This document shows positions 21,132-31,745 of a stretch of 64,000 bases of DNA, in pieces. The translations under genes were made by a program, and so were the position numbers. The notes under the pieces are model-generated. The model worked only from the letters and a program-made list of their open reading frames with translations. It ran no database searches and had not been told where the DNA came from. How positions within the stretch are numbered: position 1 is the first letter of the stretch; each line of letters starts with the position of its first letter. Source of the stretch: Euglena gracilis (taxonomy: Eukaryota; Euglenida; Euglenophyceae; Euglenales). The stretch is taken from positions 8,927,443 to 8,991,442 of the forward strand of contig CP154956.1 in the NCBI GenBank assembly GCA_039621445.1, given 5' to 3'.

Positions 21132-21464
21132 TGTATACGTCGGTCGTCACCACCCGCCGTTGGACGGCCACGGGGCAGCTCATACTACTTGCCGTGGCAC
21201 GCCCTCAGGCGGGGAACTACACCCAAGGTCCGGCCAACCAGTGTCTCGTCCTTGGGCGCAGTTGCACGCGCCGGTCGATCCCCGCGGTATGCCCTCTGCC
21301 CGTACGGGATCGACCAGGACTCACACGGCAGGACCTGGGTCTCGAACCCACGACCTCCCGCGTGTGAGCCCAGCACCTTACCGAATAAGCTACTCGAGCG
21401 ATACTCGGCTTGGTACTACGCGCCGGCTACCAACCTCCGTAGGATCTCCCGTCTGCCGCACACA
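21132..21464 (-). repeat. TRIM 5' LTR
   Basis: 333 bp, followed in element sense by the primer-binding site. It includes the second copy of the tRNA-like A/B-box unit at 21,338-21,392. Confidence 0.93.
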
Positions 21465-21555
21465 ACACCCCCAGCGCACGCACAAACACACCAGAACAAA
21501 CAGCCGGCAAGGAAAGCAGGACCTCACCATCTCGCAGTGCGGAGCCCGAATGGTC

Positions 21556-22363
21556 TGTGTCTTTCAATTCGTCGTTGCTTTCAAGCGAAATGTCGCAGAG
21601 AAATGTGTGCCAGCAATGTCCCCTATGCGAAACTCCGCAAGACCGTAGCAGCACCTTTGTTTCTGGGACTTACCCCCTGAATATAACGACGGGACTTTGT
21701 CTGACTTTTCAGTTGGTGGAAAATCTAGAGGGGGTCGTTATCAGAGGGGGGCTTTGCAGTTTTCCCTACCGCAGCTATGTATTACACGCTTTCTACCATC
21801 CATCCATCATGCCGTCTACCTGGGTTCAAACACCAGTTGATGACGTTGTAAAAAAAAGTTTGATGAGGATATGCAAGGGTCCTCTATAGGCTATGCTCCT
21901 CCGCCCACCCTGACCACGCCCCCGTCCAAGCAGCGGTCGATCCGCTCATACTTCAAATAATCACTGGTGAGCCTGGACGCTGTTATGTGAGATGCATCAC
22001 CCTACCCGTGCTTTCTGCTCTTTGTCAACCACGGGTCGTTATGTTTTTTTTGTGGAAAATACAGGATGGGTCGTTATGAATGGGGGTTCCTTATCAGAGT
22101 GCGGTCGTTCTAAATGAGGGGGGGTTTACAGTGTTGCTTTAGCGGAAGAAAACCCCGAATTTCTCTTTTAGCTGGCTGCAGGGAGACTAGACGGACACAG
22201 ATTTTCATCCGCCTTTGCCAAAGTGGCCCCGACCCGGGCGGCTCAAAGTTAAATTTGGGTTTGGGGTTTTGGCTGCTACAATTTAGCTCGTCCCCAGCTG
22301 CAAACAGCTTTGTTTCAGCCAGCCAAAAGCTCCCAGCCTCTGCACCAAACCATTGTTCAAGGT
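21556..22363. other. Spacer between DIRS A1 and A2
   Basis: No gene was recognised. GGTCGTTAT motifs recur at about 21,735, 22,031 and 22,071, with a related GGTCGTTCT at about 22,103. Two of them neighbour TTATCAGAG, a pattern like subterminal repeats of a DNA transposon. No paired termini or target duplication could be set. Confidence 0.35.
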
Positions 22364-22718
22364 GACCATTCGGGCTCCGCACTGCGAGATGGTGAGGTCC
22401 CGCTTTCCCTGTCGGCTGTTCTGTTCTGGTGTGTTTGTGCGTGCGCTGGGGGTGTTTCTTATTGCTTTTTGTTGCCAGAGTTTGCTGATTCCTAATTCTG
22501 CATTTCGACCGCAAGGAGAAAGAATTTTACTTCTACGAGTTCAAGTAGAATTATTCTACGAGGAGTACTACATTCACGAAGACAATCACTTAATCAACTG
22601 GTGGAGCGAACTTTTTTTTGCACCTTCAACTTCCTGGAGGAAGACTTCAACTCTTCGAGTTCAACTGGAATTATTTCCAGAAACATTGCAAAGATCAACA
22701 ACTGGACTTCCATGAAGA

Positions 22719-23255
22719 ATGAATCTGAAAAAAAATCAGACTGCCAAGGAGAACCTCAAAGAACTTCCAAGAAGGCATCTGAGGATGGGGAAGGTGGAGA
22801 CACAGCAGCAGCTGCAGAAGCTGGAGGAGCGGCAGCAGCACGTCAGTCTGTGGCCATCGCAACCCCCCCCCACCCGCCACCACATCAGAGATTTCAAAGT
22901 CCCCTCCCCACTGCAGACACAGACCTTCCCCCATCATTCAGAAACAGGGGGAAAGCCTGTCTTTGGAAAGCCCTATGGCAGGGCCAGCTGCAGCCCCAGT
23001 GATGGGGTAGCCATAGGTGACCCCAGTGATGGGGCCACCAGGAGGAAGGACCACAGTGATGGGGCCTGTGAATCCCCAGACACATTACACCCAGGGGTGC
23101 TCCCCTACAAGGCCCTGCAGGCCAGCATCCCCCATTGGGTAAAGGCAGGAGCCACCAGAGAGGTATTAAACCTGATAAGGGAGGGAGTTATTGCAGATCT
23201 TCCCCTCCCCCCTCAGATTTCCTTTAAAGTTATCATCAATAACCCCAAGAAATAG
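22719..23255 (+). pseudogene. A2 Gag-like protein with internal deletion
   Basis: Starts MNLKKNQTAKENLKELPRR, conserved with A1 and A3, and then passes after about 70 residues directly to the SDGA repeats and the ALQASIPHWVKAGATREVLN segment preceding RT. The Gly/His-rich middle seen in A1 and A3 is missing, which accounts for the shorter element. The frame is lost at about 23,250. Confidence 0.65.
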
Positions 23256-24180
23256 TGACTGCCCAAAAAATTCTGAGAGAGTACGAGTGTGCAGGAGCAA
23301 TCAGGCAAGTCCCCCCAGAGGAGGCAAAACATTTTGTCCCTTATTTCATCGTTTCCATAAAAAGAGGGGGGAAAGAAAAAGGAAAGACTAATTTCGGACT
23401 GTCGACAGTTAAATCATAATTTCACCCCCCAGAAGCTCAAACTGGAACACATGGGAAGCATCCTCCCATATTTGAGAAAGGGTTGGTTTTGCGGAAGAAT
23501 AGATCTTGAAGATGCTTATTTTCACCTAAAGTTGAACAGCAGCCTGGAAAAACATGTTTGCATGCAAGTGGAGGGGAAACGTGGCAGTTTCAGGCTGCAG
23601 GCAAAAATTCATGACTCTCATGAGAGTCTGGGAAAGAAATTGGAGAAAGGAGGGGAAAGTGAATTTTCATCTACCTGGACGACATTTTGCTGTTAGCCCC
23701 CAGCAAAAAGACAGCAGCCCGACATTTGGCAGAAGTGAAAAAGATCTCCTACTGGCAGGTTTCAGAATAAACCTCCCCAAATCCTGTTTGGCACCCACAC
23801 AGGAAATGAAGCATTTGGGCCAATGGATCTATTTGAAAAAAGGCCAACTTGAAATTCCTCAGGAAAAACTGACATCCTTAAGGGAGGAGCTAGGCAAAGT
23901 GCTCACAGCACAAAAAATGAGCTGCAGAAAACTCAGCTCTGTTGTGGGACAGGTCAGAAGCTATTTAGTCTCCACGCCATTTCTCAGAATTCTGACAGAT
24001 CAACTTTGCAAAATGGTGGATCTGCACACAAAGTGGGGTTGGGGCCACACTCTAATCATTCTCCAAGGGTGTCAATGATCAAATTGTGAAAGAAAAAGCA
24101 TTTTTACAGCCAGGTGTTGGCAGAGCATTTCAATCCCAGGCCTCTCAAACACTCTTTTCGGGGGGGGGGGGGCTGGACAA
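23256..24180 (+). pseudogene. A2 reverse transcriptase, frameshifted
   Basis: RT blocks are spread over three frames: MGSILPYLRKGWFCGRIDLEDAYFH-like (23,451 on), the FMTLMRVW segment (23,600), a YLDD-coding stretch near 23,677 read off-frame, and the GFRINLPKSCLAPTQEMKHL connection region (23,554-24,078). FGLSSLPQ is largely deleted. Non-functional. Confidence 0.7.
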
Positions 24181-24860
24181 GGATTCAGGCCAGAAGGTGC
24201 AAGTTTTTGGAGGGACTTGCATGCCCTTCATATCAATCAAAAAGTGTTGCAGGCTGCAGTGGAAACTGTAAAAGCACTAGTCAAACCAAGGCAAACAATT
24301 GTGCTTCATGTGGACAGCCAAGTGGCTGTAAGTTATCTACCAAAGTGGGGAGGCAAAAATCCCTACCTAAATTCCATCTTAAAACCTTTGCTGTACCATT
24401 GCCAAGAAAAGCAAATCAATTTGCAGCTGGTTTCGGTTCCCACAAGGGAGCAATTGGCAGACTCCCTGACCAGGGAGAAAAAGGACCCAGGGGATTATAC
24501 CATAAACCTAAACATTTTTCACCAAATTCTTCAATTTTTCAGAAAGGACATCACCCCAGATGTGGACATGTTTTGCACCCCCAGCAACAAAACATTCCGC
24601 AAGTTTGTTTGTCGATACCCCAACAAGGGGCTTTGCTGGTTAATTCCTTAAAGGCAGATTTGAGGGGCCTCCCCCCCCCAGTTTATGCCAACCCTCCCTG
24701 GAGCATCATTCCCCAGTGGGTTCAGAGATTAATGGTAAACCCAGACCTGCAATGTCTGTTGATTGTACCCCACTGGGCTTCGACATCATGGTGGCGCCAA
24801 TTAATGTCAATCAGACAGCCAGGCAGCAGAGTTTTACTGGTACCCCCCAGTAGGGTCTGA
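24160..24860 (+). pseudogene. A2 RNase H and methyltransferase-like region
   Basis: The RNase H segment HINQKVLQAAVETVKALV with HVDSQVAVSYL and STREQ/PTREQLADSL (24,217-24,480) is open, then runs in the same frame through GDYTINLNIFHQILQF, the join that is split in A1. The methyltransferase-like landmarks VDMFCTPSN, YANPPWSII and PHWASTSWW follow after a shift. The first RNase H aspartate region is lost to a G-run at about 24,160. Confidence 0.65.
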
Positions 24861-24869
24861 TCACCAACT

Positions 24870-25842
24870 GCTGGGGGGAGGAGATGCCCCCCCAAGGTGG
24901 AATTTGGCCCGCTTGATTGTTTCAGGCAAATGCTACAATCCCAGGAAGTTTCGATGTCCAGTATCGACACTTAAATAAAAATCGGTGAAATGTCAAGAGA
25001 TATGACTCAGCTTTCAGGACCTTGGTGGGCCAGTTGTTGCACAAAGGGGTGCCCATGCAGGACTGCACAGTCCAGAAGATGGCCGAGGCCATGCTTTACG
25101 TTGCTACCCACAGCCTCAACACTGCACGAAATGCATATTCAACAGCCTTATTACTCCCAGGGTTTGGGTCATTGAGGTTCTCCCCTCTTTTGTCTCCTTT
25201 GAAAAGGAAATTGATTTCCAATGTCTGCAAGTATGCCCGTTTCTGGGACCCCACTGGTTTTCTAGGAAATATCATCAGACAACAAGACCCCTCTCAGAAC
25301 TCTCTGTGAAAGAGCTCAGAAACAGACTTATCGTTTGTTGGAGGCTTTTGGCCCTCCACATGGGGGTTGATCCAGCCAGGACACAGCGAAAAATCAGTTT
25401 CGTTGGAGGAAAGTTTTCATTTTATTGCAAATGAAATGGTGGCAATTCCCAAGATGGGAGGAAATTTTGAATTTGCCACACACCTCCCTCATGAGCCCCT
25501 GGCATTTATTGAAAGAGTATGTGGAAAGGACAGCCCACATGATTGGGCCCAAAAATAATTGTTATGGTCTTTGGATGGTAAAAGACCTTTGACATCAGAA
25601 AGAGTGAATTCCCTTACCAAAGAAATTCTGCATGAGGGGGGGGGGTGGACACCACCAACTGGAAACCCCATAGCACCAGAGGGGCTGGGGTTTTATGGTG
25701 GAAAAATGCGGGGTTGCAAGTGGAAGAAGTCCTGCATTCGGGTCAATGGAAAAATTTTCGGGCCTTCCAGGCGCATTATTTGCGACTCGGAATCGTTTCA
25801 AAAATTCAAAACATTATGGCCCAAAGGGGGGGTGCACAGTAC
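24870..25842 (+). pseudogene. A2 tyrosine recombinase, frameshifted
   Basis: Recognisable blocks: LVGQLLHKGVP and LLLPGFGSLRF (25,022-25,200), the R-containing segment at 25,310-25,400, and HSTRG-type sequence read out of frame at about 25,670. A G-run at 25,640 shifts the frame as in A1. The active-site Tyr region HYLRL is in yet another frame (25,645-25,941). Confidence 0.65.
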
Positions 25843-25942
25843 CTCACCATCTGGCAGTGCGGAGACCGAATGTTCTCGGACTCCCACGACAGAGGAAGGA
25901 GGAGGAAGGGACCAAGAGGGCGAAGCACAAGAAGATGGTGAG
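25843..25942 (+). repeat. A2 internal complementary region
   Basis: Same arrangement as the A1 and A3 ICRs: complement of the left outer end joined to complement of the right outer end, bounded by CTCACCATC and GATGGTGAG. Confidence 0.8.
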
Positions 25943-26323
25943 CCCAACCCCCCCACCCAAAAAATCAGCAGGAAAAGAAAAACGTCACAACCAGAAACGG
26001 GACCCCCGACCAAGCTGCCCCAACCACCCACCCACCATCCCAGAAACACACCAGAAGTAGAGAAACATCCCCATCGAGGGGGGGGGGGGGGCACCAAGCG
26101 ACCATGGGAAAGGGGGGGGCCACGACGGTTCAGCTTCGCCAAGGTGTCGGAGGAGGCCTCATCATCGCCAAATCCGGCAACAAAGGCGCAGTAAGAAGCA
26201 CCCCCCGCGCACGCACAAACACACCAGAACAGAACAGCCGGCAAGGAAAGCAGGACCTCACCATCTTCTTGTGCTTCGCCCTCTTGGTCTCTTCCTCCCC
26301 CTTCCTCTGTCGTGGGAGTCCGA

Positions 26324-27635
26324 GTGTCCTACTCCCACCCCCAGGGGGTGACTGAATGGTTGTTGTATTTTTGCTGCAGTAACTCGGTGTTTTTTTTTCT
26401 CTAAACCATGGGGGTCAGCCAGGAGCAACCGAAAATGGCCCACCAAGCCAAATGCCAAATTTTTGGGGAATGCCCTTAGGCAGCCCGAGCCTGTAGGCTC
26501 CAGGGGGGTCCCGTACCGGGCTGGGTGGGTGGGGAGGGACCCTCATCCCGTCCAGGGGTTTAAAAAGAATCCTGGTGGGGGGTTATACTCCCCGACCCTG
26601 ATACCAATGGGCGGGTTCGACACAACGCATGTGTTCTTTCCCACCGTTGCCACAGGCCCCAGTTCCTCCGCCACCATTTTCAGTGCCACCCCCCCCCAAC
26701 CTATGGATGCTACCACCTCCCCAAAAATGTCTTCCTCAAGAAATGATATTGTGTCCTCAATGTTTGTCACCTTTACCATAGATCCATCTAACACCAGCGA
26801 CCCCCCCCCGGGGAGGTTCGAGAGTTGGTGGGTGGGTTGGAGCACCATAAATTAGTTTTTTCCCAACCGATGGCGTTTTCAGCCGATTTTGGCTGAATCT
26901 TGGGCGGGTAGGTGGGAGGTTGACCCCTGGGAGGGGGGGGGGGGCGTGTGTGGGTGGGTTTGAGCCTAGAAGAAATAGTGGGGGTCACTCAGGGACCAGG
27001 GGGGGTATGTTTTTCGATTTTGAGTGCGCCAGAATTTAAGAATTCGAAAACAGCATCTACTTGTACCCTCATCGGGGTCTGGAAATTCAGGGGTGAGGTC
27101 CACTCTCTTGACCCCCCCTGTGAACTGGGCACTGGAACTCGCACTTTATGGCTGCTTTACATTTCACTGGTTTTCTGAGGCTTTTCTAGATTCCAGAAAA
27201 TGCATCCCTCCTTTCGCAACCTTTTGAAAACGGCTTGCTCATCCCCACAAAGATTTTTTTTCTTACTTGCAGTTTCCTTTTCCAAGCGCATGCATCACCG
27301 CGGTGTCCCTGTTGGGGTCGCTGAACGCCTTTCGTGAAATGACGTCCAACCCCGAACTCTCGTGTGCCTCTTCTCCTGTCCCCCAGATTTAATCCGATTC
27401 AACAATGATGTTTCCTGGGACTTATTTAAGGTTCTTAAAATTTTTCTACCTGAGTCAGCACAAGTGTTTTACCTAAAGTTTCTTTATAACGGCATGAACC
27501 TGAAAAATGGGACAAAGAAAATTTGTTCGGACCCCTGACTCCGGTAGGCTTTATTGGGCAGCCCCCATTGCCACTGATCACTGTTCCCGAGACTGGAGGG
27601 CCTCCGCGAGAGCAAAACCGAGACTTCCAAAAAAC
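26324..27635. other. Spacer between DIRS A2 and B1
   Basis: No gene, RNA or transposon terminus recognised. The segment has G-runs and several short Pro/Gly-rich frames judged to be non-coding. Confidence 0.35.
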
Positions 27636-27908
27636 GACACCTCGGGCTCCGCACTTTGCAATTGTGAGGCCATGCCTTGCTCGCCGGCGGTTTGTTGTGT
27701 GATTGTTCGATGCGCTGGGTTAGGAGGTCCCGCTTAGTGCCTTTTTTGCCGGAGTTGGCTGATTCCTTACTTGCCTTTCGACACCCAGAAGAAAGGAAAG
27801 AGTTCACGAACGAAGAAGAACCCAGAAAAGAAGTATATATCAATTCAATATCCAGAAGAACACGAAACAGACGAATATCAATTGAGAACTCAATTATCAA
27901 TTTTCAAA

Positions 27909-28990
27909 ATGAGTTCAATGAGCAATGCAGTGGAGAGGAAATTGGAATTGCATGGCCACGGACGTCCTGGAGCAGTGGCAGCAGAAGCTGGAGAACTTGG
28001 AGATGCGGTCGACACGTGGCAAACCGTGGCTGTTTTTCCCCCCCCCAGACCCCCACCCCAGAAATTTCCCAGCCCAAAACCTACCCCAGTGACGGCAACG
28101 GTCCTTGGACCACTGTGGCCAGGAGGCCCAGAAGACAAAAGTCAGCTCCAGCCCTTGGTGGGCAAAGTATGGGCCATGTGGGCCCAAAATGCTCCACAAT
28201 TTGACAACCACAGCCCACACATGTAAGGCATCTACCCTAAAGGCGCCGAGTCGCCTATACACAAACTGGCCAAAGGATGGGGAGACGGAATCAAGGCCAA
28301 GGAGGTCAACACTACAAGGGCCATGGGGGCAAGTTTTACAAGCAAATCCCCTCAGGAAGAGGCACAAAAGGTCTGTCAAACCCCCCCAAATTAATATTAC
28401 ACAACAGCCCCTCTCAGGGGGAAAAGAGGGGGCCACAGCAGCCCCCCAGATTTACAGTTGGGTTGGAGGCAAAGAAGAACGCAAGGCCTGGAAGACCAAC
28501 AGATGGATTACGGAAAAATATTTATACATGGAGGCCTTGGAGGCCAGCAGGGTGGACCCAAAGTGGCCACCAAGAAGCTAAGACAGCTGCTGGAGAAATC
28601 CCCCGAGGGACCCACAGAGGCCCTGCCAAAAAAGGGGGGGAAAGGGACCCACGATGACCCTTTTAATGACCCAGCCTCAGGATGAAAAGGGACCCACAGT
28701 GGCCCTTATGGAGGGAGGGGCAGGAACCCCTCCAACATTGCTTTCTCAGGTCCCGCTTGTCCAATCAAGGGGGGGACTCACAGAGGCCCCCCTATGATAT
28801 GCCAACCAACCACATCAGCATGGAGAAGACCTGATAGGCCAAACAGGGGCATAAAGCCCTTATGGTATGTCCTCCAACAACAAGATACTCCATAGAGGTG
28901 AGCAGAGAGGGAGAGAGTGCATGCACATCCCCCAGAAATAAATCCTTTTTCCAAGGGCCCAAGCCCTAGGGGACCTATGGGTGCAATGTC
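27909..28990 (+). pseudogene. B1 Gag-like protein
   Basis: Start MSSMSNAVERKLELHGHGRPG is conserved with B4 (TSMNNAVEKKLDFHGRGRPG). A Pro-rich stretch and SDGNGPWTTVARRPRR-like basic segment follow, then a long Gly/Gln/His-rich low-complexity tail (GQGGQHYKGHGG and similar) shared out of frame between several reading frames. No zinc knuckle. Frames shift several times before RT. Confidence 0.6.
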
Positions 28991-29109
28991 CAACACCCCC
29001 AGCTCAGCCCCCCCCCCAGAATCATCTTATCCAAGAAATAACTTCCATGCAGAAAAATGGGGAGACACTCCCATCCAAGGTTGCAAAAAAAACCCAAATG
29101 GCCTTAGGG

Positions 29110-29305
29110 ACTGGCTCACTGGGATGTGAAAGTAAGTATCCTTTAGGTCTATTTTGCTGCCCAGTGGCCTTTTTTCAACACTGGAAAAATGTGCTGATGT
29201 GATCCAGCTTGAAAGGTCTCACGTGGAACCTTTGATTTAATTCCCAGCAATCGCTTATTAATCTCCACTTTTTCTGCCCCCCCGCTGGTTTTGAAATTAT
29301 GTAGT
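29110..29305 (-). repeat. Inverted, displaced RT segment inside B1
   Basis: On the minus strand this stretch encodes the RT part from about the FKTSGG..KVEINKRLLGI segment (B4: SKPE..TKWRLISDC) to GHWAAK-DLKD-YFHIPV. Exactly this part is missing from the plus-strand RT at about 29,560, which jumps from IPWF to the GCFGLN box. The inverted piece sits between two copies of an ATGGGGAGACAC-type string. Confidence 0.75.
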
Positions 29306-29511
29306 AAATATGGGGAGACACCCCCCTCCATCAAAGGTTGCGAAAAAAGCTTGAAATGGTGGGCAAAAAAATGCCCCCCCAACAACATGTCACCTCATCA
29401 GGGATGGCATTCAACCCCCCTGGGTCAGCCCACCACAATTTTCCACCCACCCAAAGCCCAGAGCAAATTTAAACCTACCCCAAACAGAAAAAATACTGCA
29501 GCGTAAAAAGG

Positions 29512-29890
29512 GTGAAAGCTTCAACCACCCAGTACCCGATCCCCTGGTTTGCCTGGCTGTTTTGGCCTGAATGTAATGCCCCACATTTTTATGTCGGTAA
29601 TGAAAACATTCGAAAAGCTGTGGAGGAAAAGGGGCATCCAGGTATTTGTTTACCAGGACGACATTTTACTGGTAGCCCCGACACAAAACATCTTACAAAA
29701 TCACCTGAACACAGTGGTCAGGGATTTAATCCAATCAGGATTCAAAACCAATTTAAAAAAAGTCTACCCTGAAGCCCACCCAAATCGTAAATCATCTTGG
29801 ATTTCAACTAAACTTCCAAGAGGGAAAATTACAGGTGCCCCCCAGAAAATAGAAACAGTAAAAAGGAGCTGTGGAAAATGGTGAAAAAAG
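29512..29890 (+). pseudogene. B1 reverse transcriptase, partial
   Basis: Contains the GCFGLNVMPHIFMSVMKTF box, the catalytic strand as VYQDDILLVAP (YQDD instead of the YLDD of B2 and B4) and the connection region up to the KIETVKR segment. The N-terminal finger/palm part is absent here (see 29,110-29,305). The Leu-to-Gln change in the YxDD box would probably impair activity, and frames are broken anyway. Confidence 0.7.
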
Positions 29891-30149
29891 GTCACATGTC
29901 AAAATGAAGTTGGCTGCCATTTTGGGCCAAATCAGATGCAATCTAATGGCCCTGCCCTTTCTAAGGACCTTTACGGATGCCCTGGCAATTTTTTTGGTGG
30001 AAAATTCCACAGCCCCTTGGGACTAAAAACACCCCATTTCCCAAAAAATAAAAGGCCAATTAAGAGAAAAAAATCCTACTGGACTCCTGGAGGAGCAGAC
30101 CCTTCCCCGAAATTGCAACCACAGAGTTGCATTCAGACAGCAGTACCCA

Positions 30150-30705
30150 TGCCTGGGGGGGGTGGACATTCGAACAGGCAAAATTGTGCAAGAATTTTGG
30201 AGAGAAAACTCCATTTTGCACATAAATGTCAAAGAACTAAGTGCAGCAATAAACACAGTACAAAGCCTCAGCCAACCAGAAGAAACTGTGTCCCTGTCAG
30301 TGGTCAATCAAGTAATTTACTATTACTTTACAAAGGTGGGGCAGAACAGACCCTTTCAAATCCATGCTAAGACCCTTTTTCAAATGGTGCATGGAACACA
30401 ACATAAACCTGCAAGTAAAGTGGGTCCCTTCAAAGGAATACCTGGCAGACCCCATAAGCAGCTGGGAAACGGACAGGGGGGATTATTCCCTGGACCCCCA
30501 ACTTTTTCAATGGCTGACGGAGCAGTTCAAAAAGTACTACACCCTAAAAACAGACCTTTTTGCCTCACCAGGCAACAATAAACTGCCACAATTTGTGGCC
30601 AGGTGGCCCCACTGGGAAGCCACACCAGTGGATGCATTGCAATGTCCACTGGACAACATGGGGGGGACTTTTTGCAAACCCCCCGGTCTGTATTTCAATT
30701 TTTGA
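30150..30705 (+). pseudogene. B1 RNase H and methyltransferase-like region
   Basis: RNase H pieces: HINVKELSAAINTVQSL, then SVVNQVIYYYF where family A has HVDSQVAVSYL (the catalytic Asp is changed), and KWVPSKEYLADP. The methyltransferase-like part begins TDLFASPGNNKLPQFVARWPHW and stops near NMGG before the NPPW loop, where the deletion into the recombinase starts. Confidence 0.65.
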
Positions 30706-30714
30706 CCTAACAAG

Positions 30715-30918
30715 GGGTACCCCCCAGGTTTGGGGACCCCACTCCACCCGTGGGGCAGGGGTTGGTTTGCTCAAAAAATTGGGCCTTTCTGCCCAAGAAG
30801 TTTGCTGAATTGATCAATGGAAGGGGGTGGAGGCTTTCACAGCCCACTATCAAAGACTTGGTGCCCAAGGTGCTTTAGAAGGTGCCCTGGCCCCCCTTTT
30901 TTCAGTGCACAATCTGGC
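30715..30918 (+). pseudogene. B1 tyrosine recombinase, C-terminal remnant
   Basis: Only the last part remains: HSTRGAGV (the H-x-x-R catalytic box), the QWKGVEAFTAHYQRL segment with the nucleophilic Tyr region, and the tail running into the ICR. The N-terminal core and first catalytic Arg are deleted. Confidence 0.7.
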
Positions 30919-31021
30919 CTCACAACGGCAAAGTGCGGAGCCCGAGGTGTCTCGAACTCCCTCGACGTAAGCCGAGAAGGGAGGAAGGGACACCGAGGGC
31001 GAAGCACAAAGACATTGTGAG
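30919..31021 (+). repeat. B1 internal complementary region
   Basis: CTCACAACGGCAAAGTGC through GACATTGTGAG. The first half complements the family B left outer end and the second half complements the right outer end (GTCTTTGTGC..CGCCCTCGGTG). Bounded by CTCACAA/TTGTGAG. Confidence 0.8.
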
Positions 31022-31115
31022 CCCGACCCCCCCACCCATATACGAAAATTTGTCCTCAAACGCCCTCGGTCAGAAGATGGGGGCCAGGGGGGAGGTGGGG
31101 GGGACCCCCCAGGGA

Positions 31116-31455
31116 GACCATTCGGGCTTCGCACACTCTGGGGGTGAGATCCTGCTTTGTGTGCCGGCTGTTTTGTTGTTTGTGTTCTTTTTAGCGGGGT
31201 GCTTCTTACTGCTTTTTGGTGCCGGAGTTGGCGGATATTAACGTCCTTCGACAAAATCAGAATGGCAACGTATGCACAAAACTTGGCATCAGAGGATGAG
31301 ACAGTTTTCAATCGTTCGTGGAGCGAGCTGTTTTTCGACGAGGGCAGAGTGGCGAAACTATTGGCAGAATCGTCCCCGGAATCCCTCGTCGCCGTCATCG
31401 CGGCCGGGCAAAAACATTCATCATTCATCATTCGTTCATTCATTCATTCATCATT
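31116..31455 (+). mobile_element. DIRS family C, left-end fragment
   Basis: Starts GACCATTCGGGCTTCGCAC and shares the outline of family A left ends (GGTGAGATCCTGC...GTGCCGGAGTTGGC) but with different bases throughout, so it is a third family. After the terminal repeat a reading frame starts MATYAQNLASEDETVF (31,262) and runs about 60 residues, possibly a gag start. It ends in (CATT)n, where B2 begins. The rest of element C was not identified. Confidence 0.55.
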
Positions 31456-31745
31456 GACACCTCGGGCTCCGCACTTTGCCCTTGTGAGGCCATGCCTTGC
31501 TCGCCGGCGGTGTTGTTTGAATTTTTTGGGTGCGCTGGGTTAGCAGGTCCCGCTTGGTGCCTTTTTTCGCCGGAGTTGGCTGATTCCTAATTTGCCCTTC
31601 GACAACCCAGAAGAAAGGAACTTCAATTCAAGAAGCTTGGACAATTGAATATCAAAGAGTTGAATCAATCGAATTATCCAGAAAGTGACACTGGTGGAGC
31701 ATATCAAATCCAAATTTGTTGACACATTCAAGATTTCAATGAGAA

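Larger units (their letters stand above)
20442..21464 (-). mobile_element. TRIM (terminal-repeat retrotransposon in miniature)
   Basis: A 1,023-bp element with two 333-bp direct repeats, which appear identical, around a 357-bp core. It is flanked by the 5-bp duplication ACACC (20,437-20,441 and 21,465-21,469) inside the left terminal repeat of DIRS A1; A2 has AAACACCCCCAGCG uninterrupted there. LTRs start TG and end CA. In minus orientation the 5' LTR is followed at once by an initiator-tRNA-Met primer-binding site, and the 3' LTR is preceded by a polypurine tract. The core encodes nothing recognisable, so it must move in trans. Identical LTRs point to a recent insertion. Confidence 0.93.
10763..21555 (-). 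mobile_element. DIRS element A1 (family A), twice interrupted
   Basis: Minus-strand DIRS retrotransposon. Its right end lies at 10,763 and its left end (GACCATTCGGG in element sense) at 21,555. It carries inverted terminal repeats, an internal complementary region at 11,109-11,208, and gag, RT, RNase H, methyltransferase-like and tyrosine recombinase regions. Without its insertions it would be about 4.5 kb, near the size of A3. A truncated LTR element splits it at the RNase H/methyltransferase junction (12,558-17,788), and a TRIM splits its left terminal repeat (20,442-21,464). Frameshifts at the catalytic YLDD box and at the recombinase make it non-autonomous. Confidence 0.85.
22364..26323 (+). 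mobile_element. DIRS element A2 (family A), degenerate
   Basis: Plus-strand copy beginning GACCATTCGGG and ending GGGAGTCCGA. It has left and right terminal repeats, an ICR at about 25,843-25,942, and all domain regions in order. At 3,960 bp it is about 730 bp shorter than A3, mostly from loss inside gag. Multiple frameshifts and stops make it a defective copy. It supplies the uninterrupted versions of both insertion sites found in A1. Confidence 0.85.
27636..31115 (+). mobile_element. DIRS element B1 (family B), rearranged
   Basis: Begins GACACCTCGGGCTCC, the family B left end, followed by the inner repeat TGCCTTGCTCGCCGGCGG...GCCGGAGTTGGC. Gag, RT, RNase H, methyltransferase-like and the end of the recombinase follow, then an ICR at 30,919-31,021. 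About 1 kb covering the methyltransferase C-terminus and most of the recombinase is missing, and part of RT has been inverted and moved. At 31,116 the element is interrupted by a family C end, before its right terminal repeat. Confidence 0.8.
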
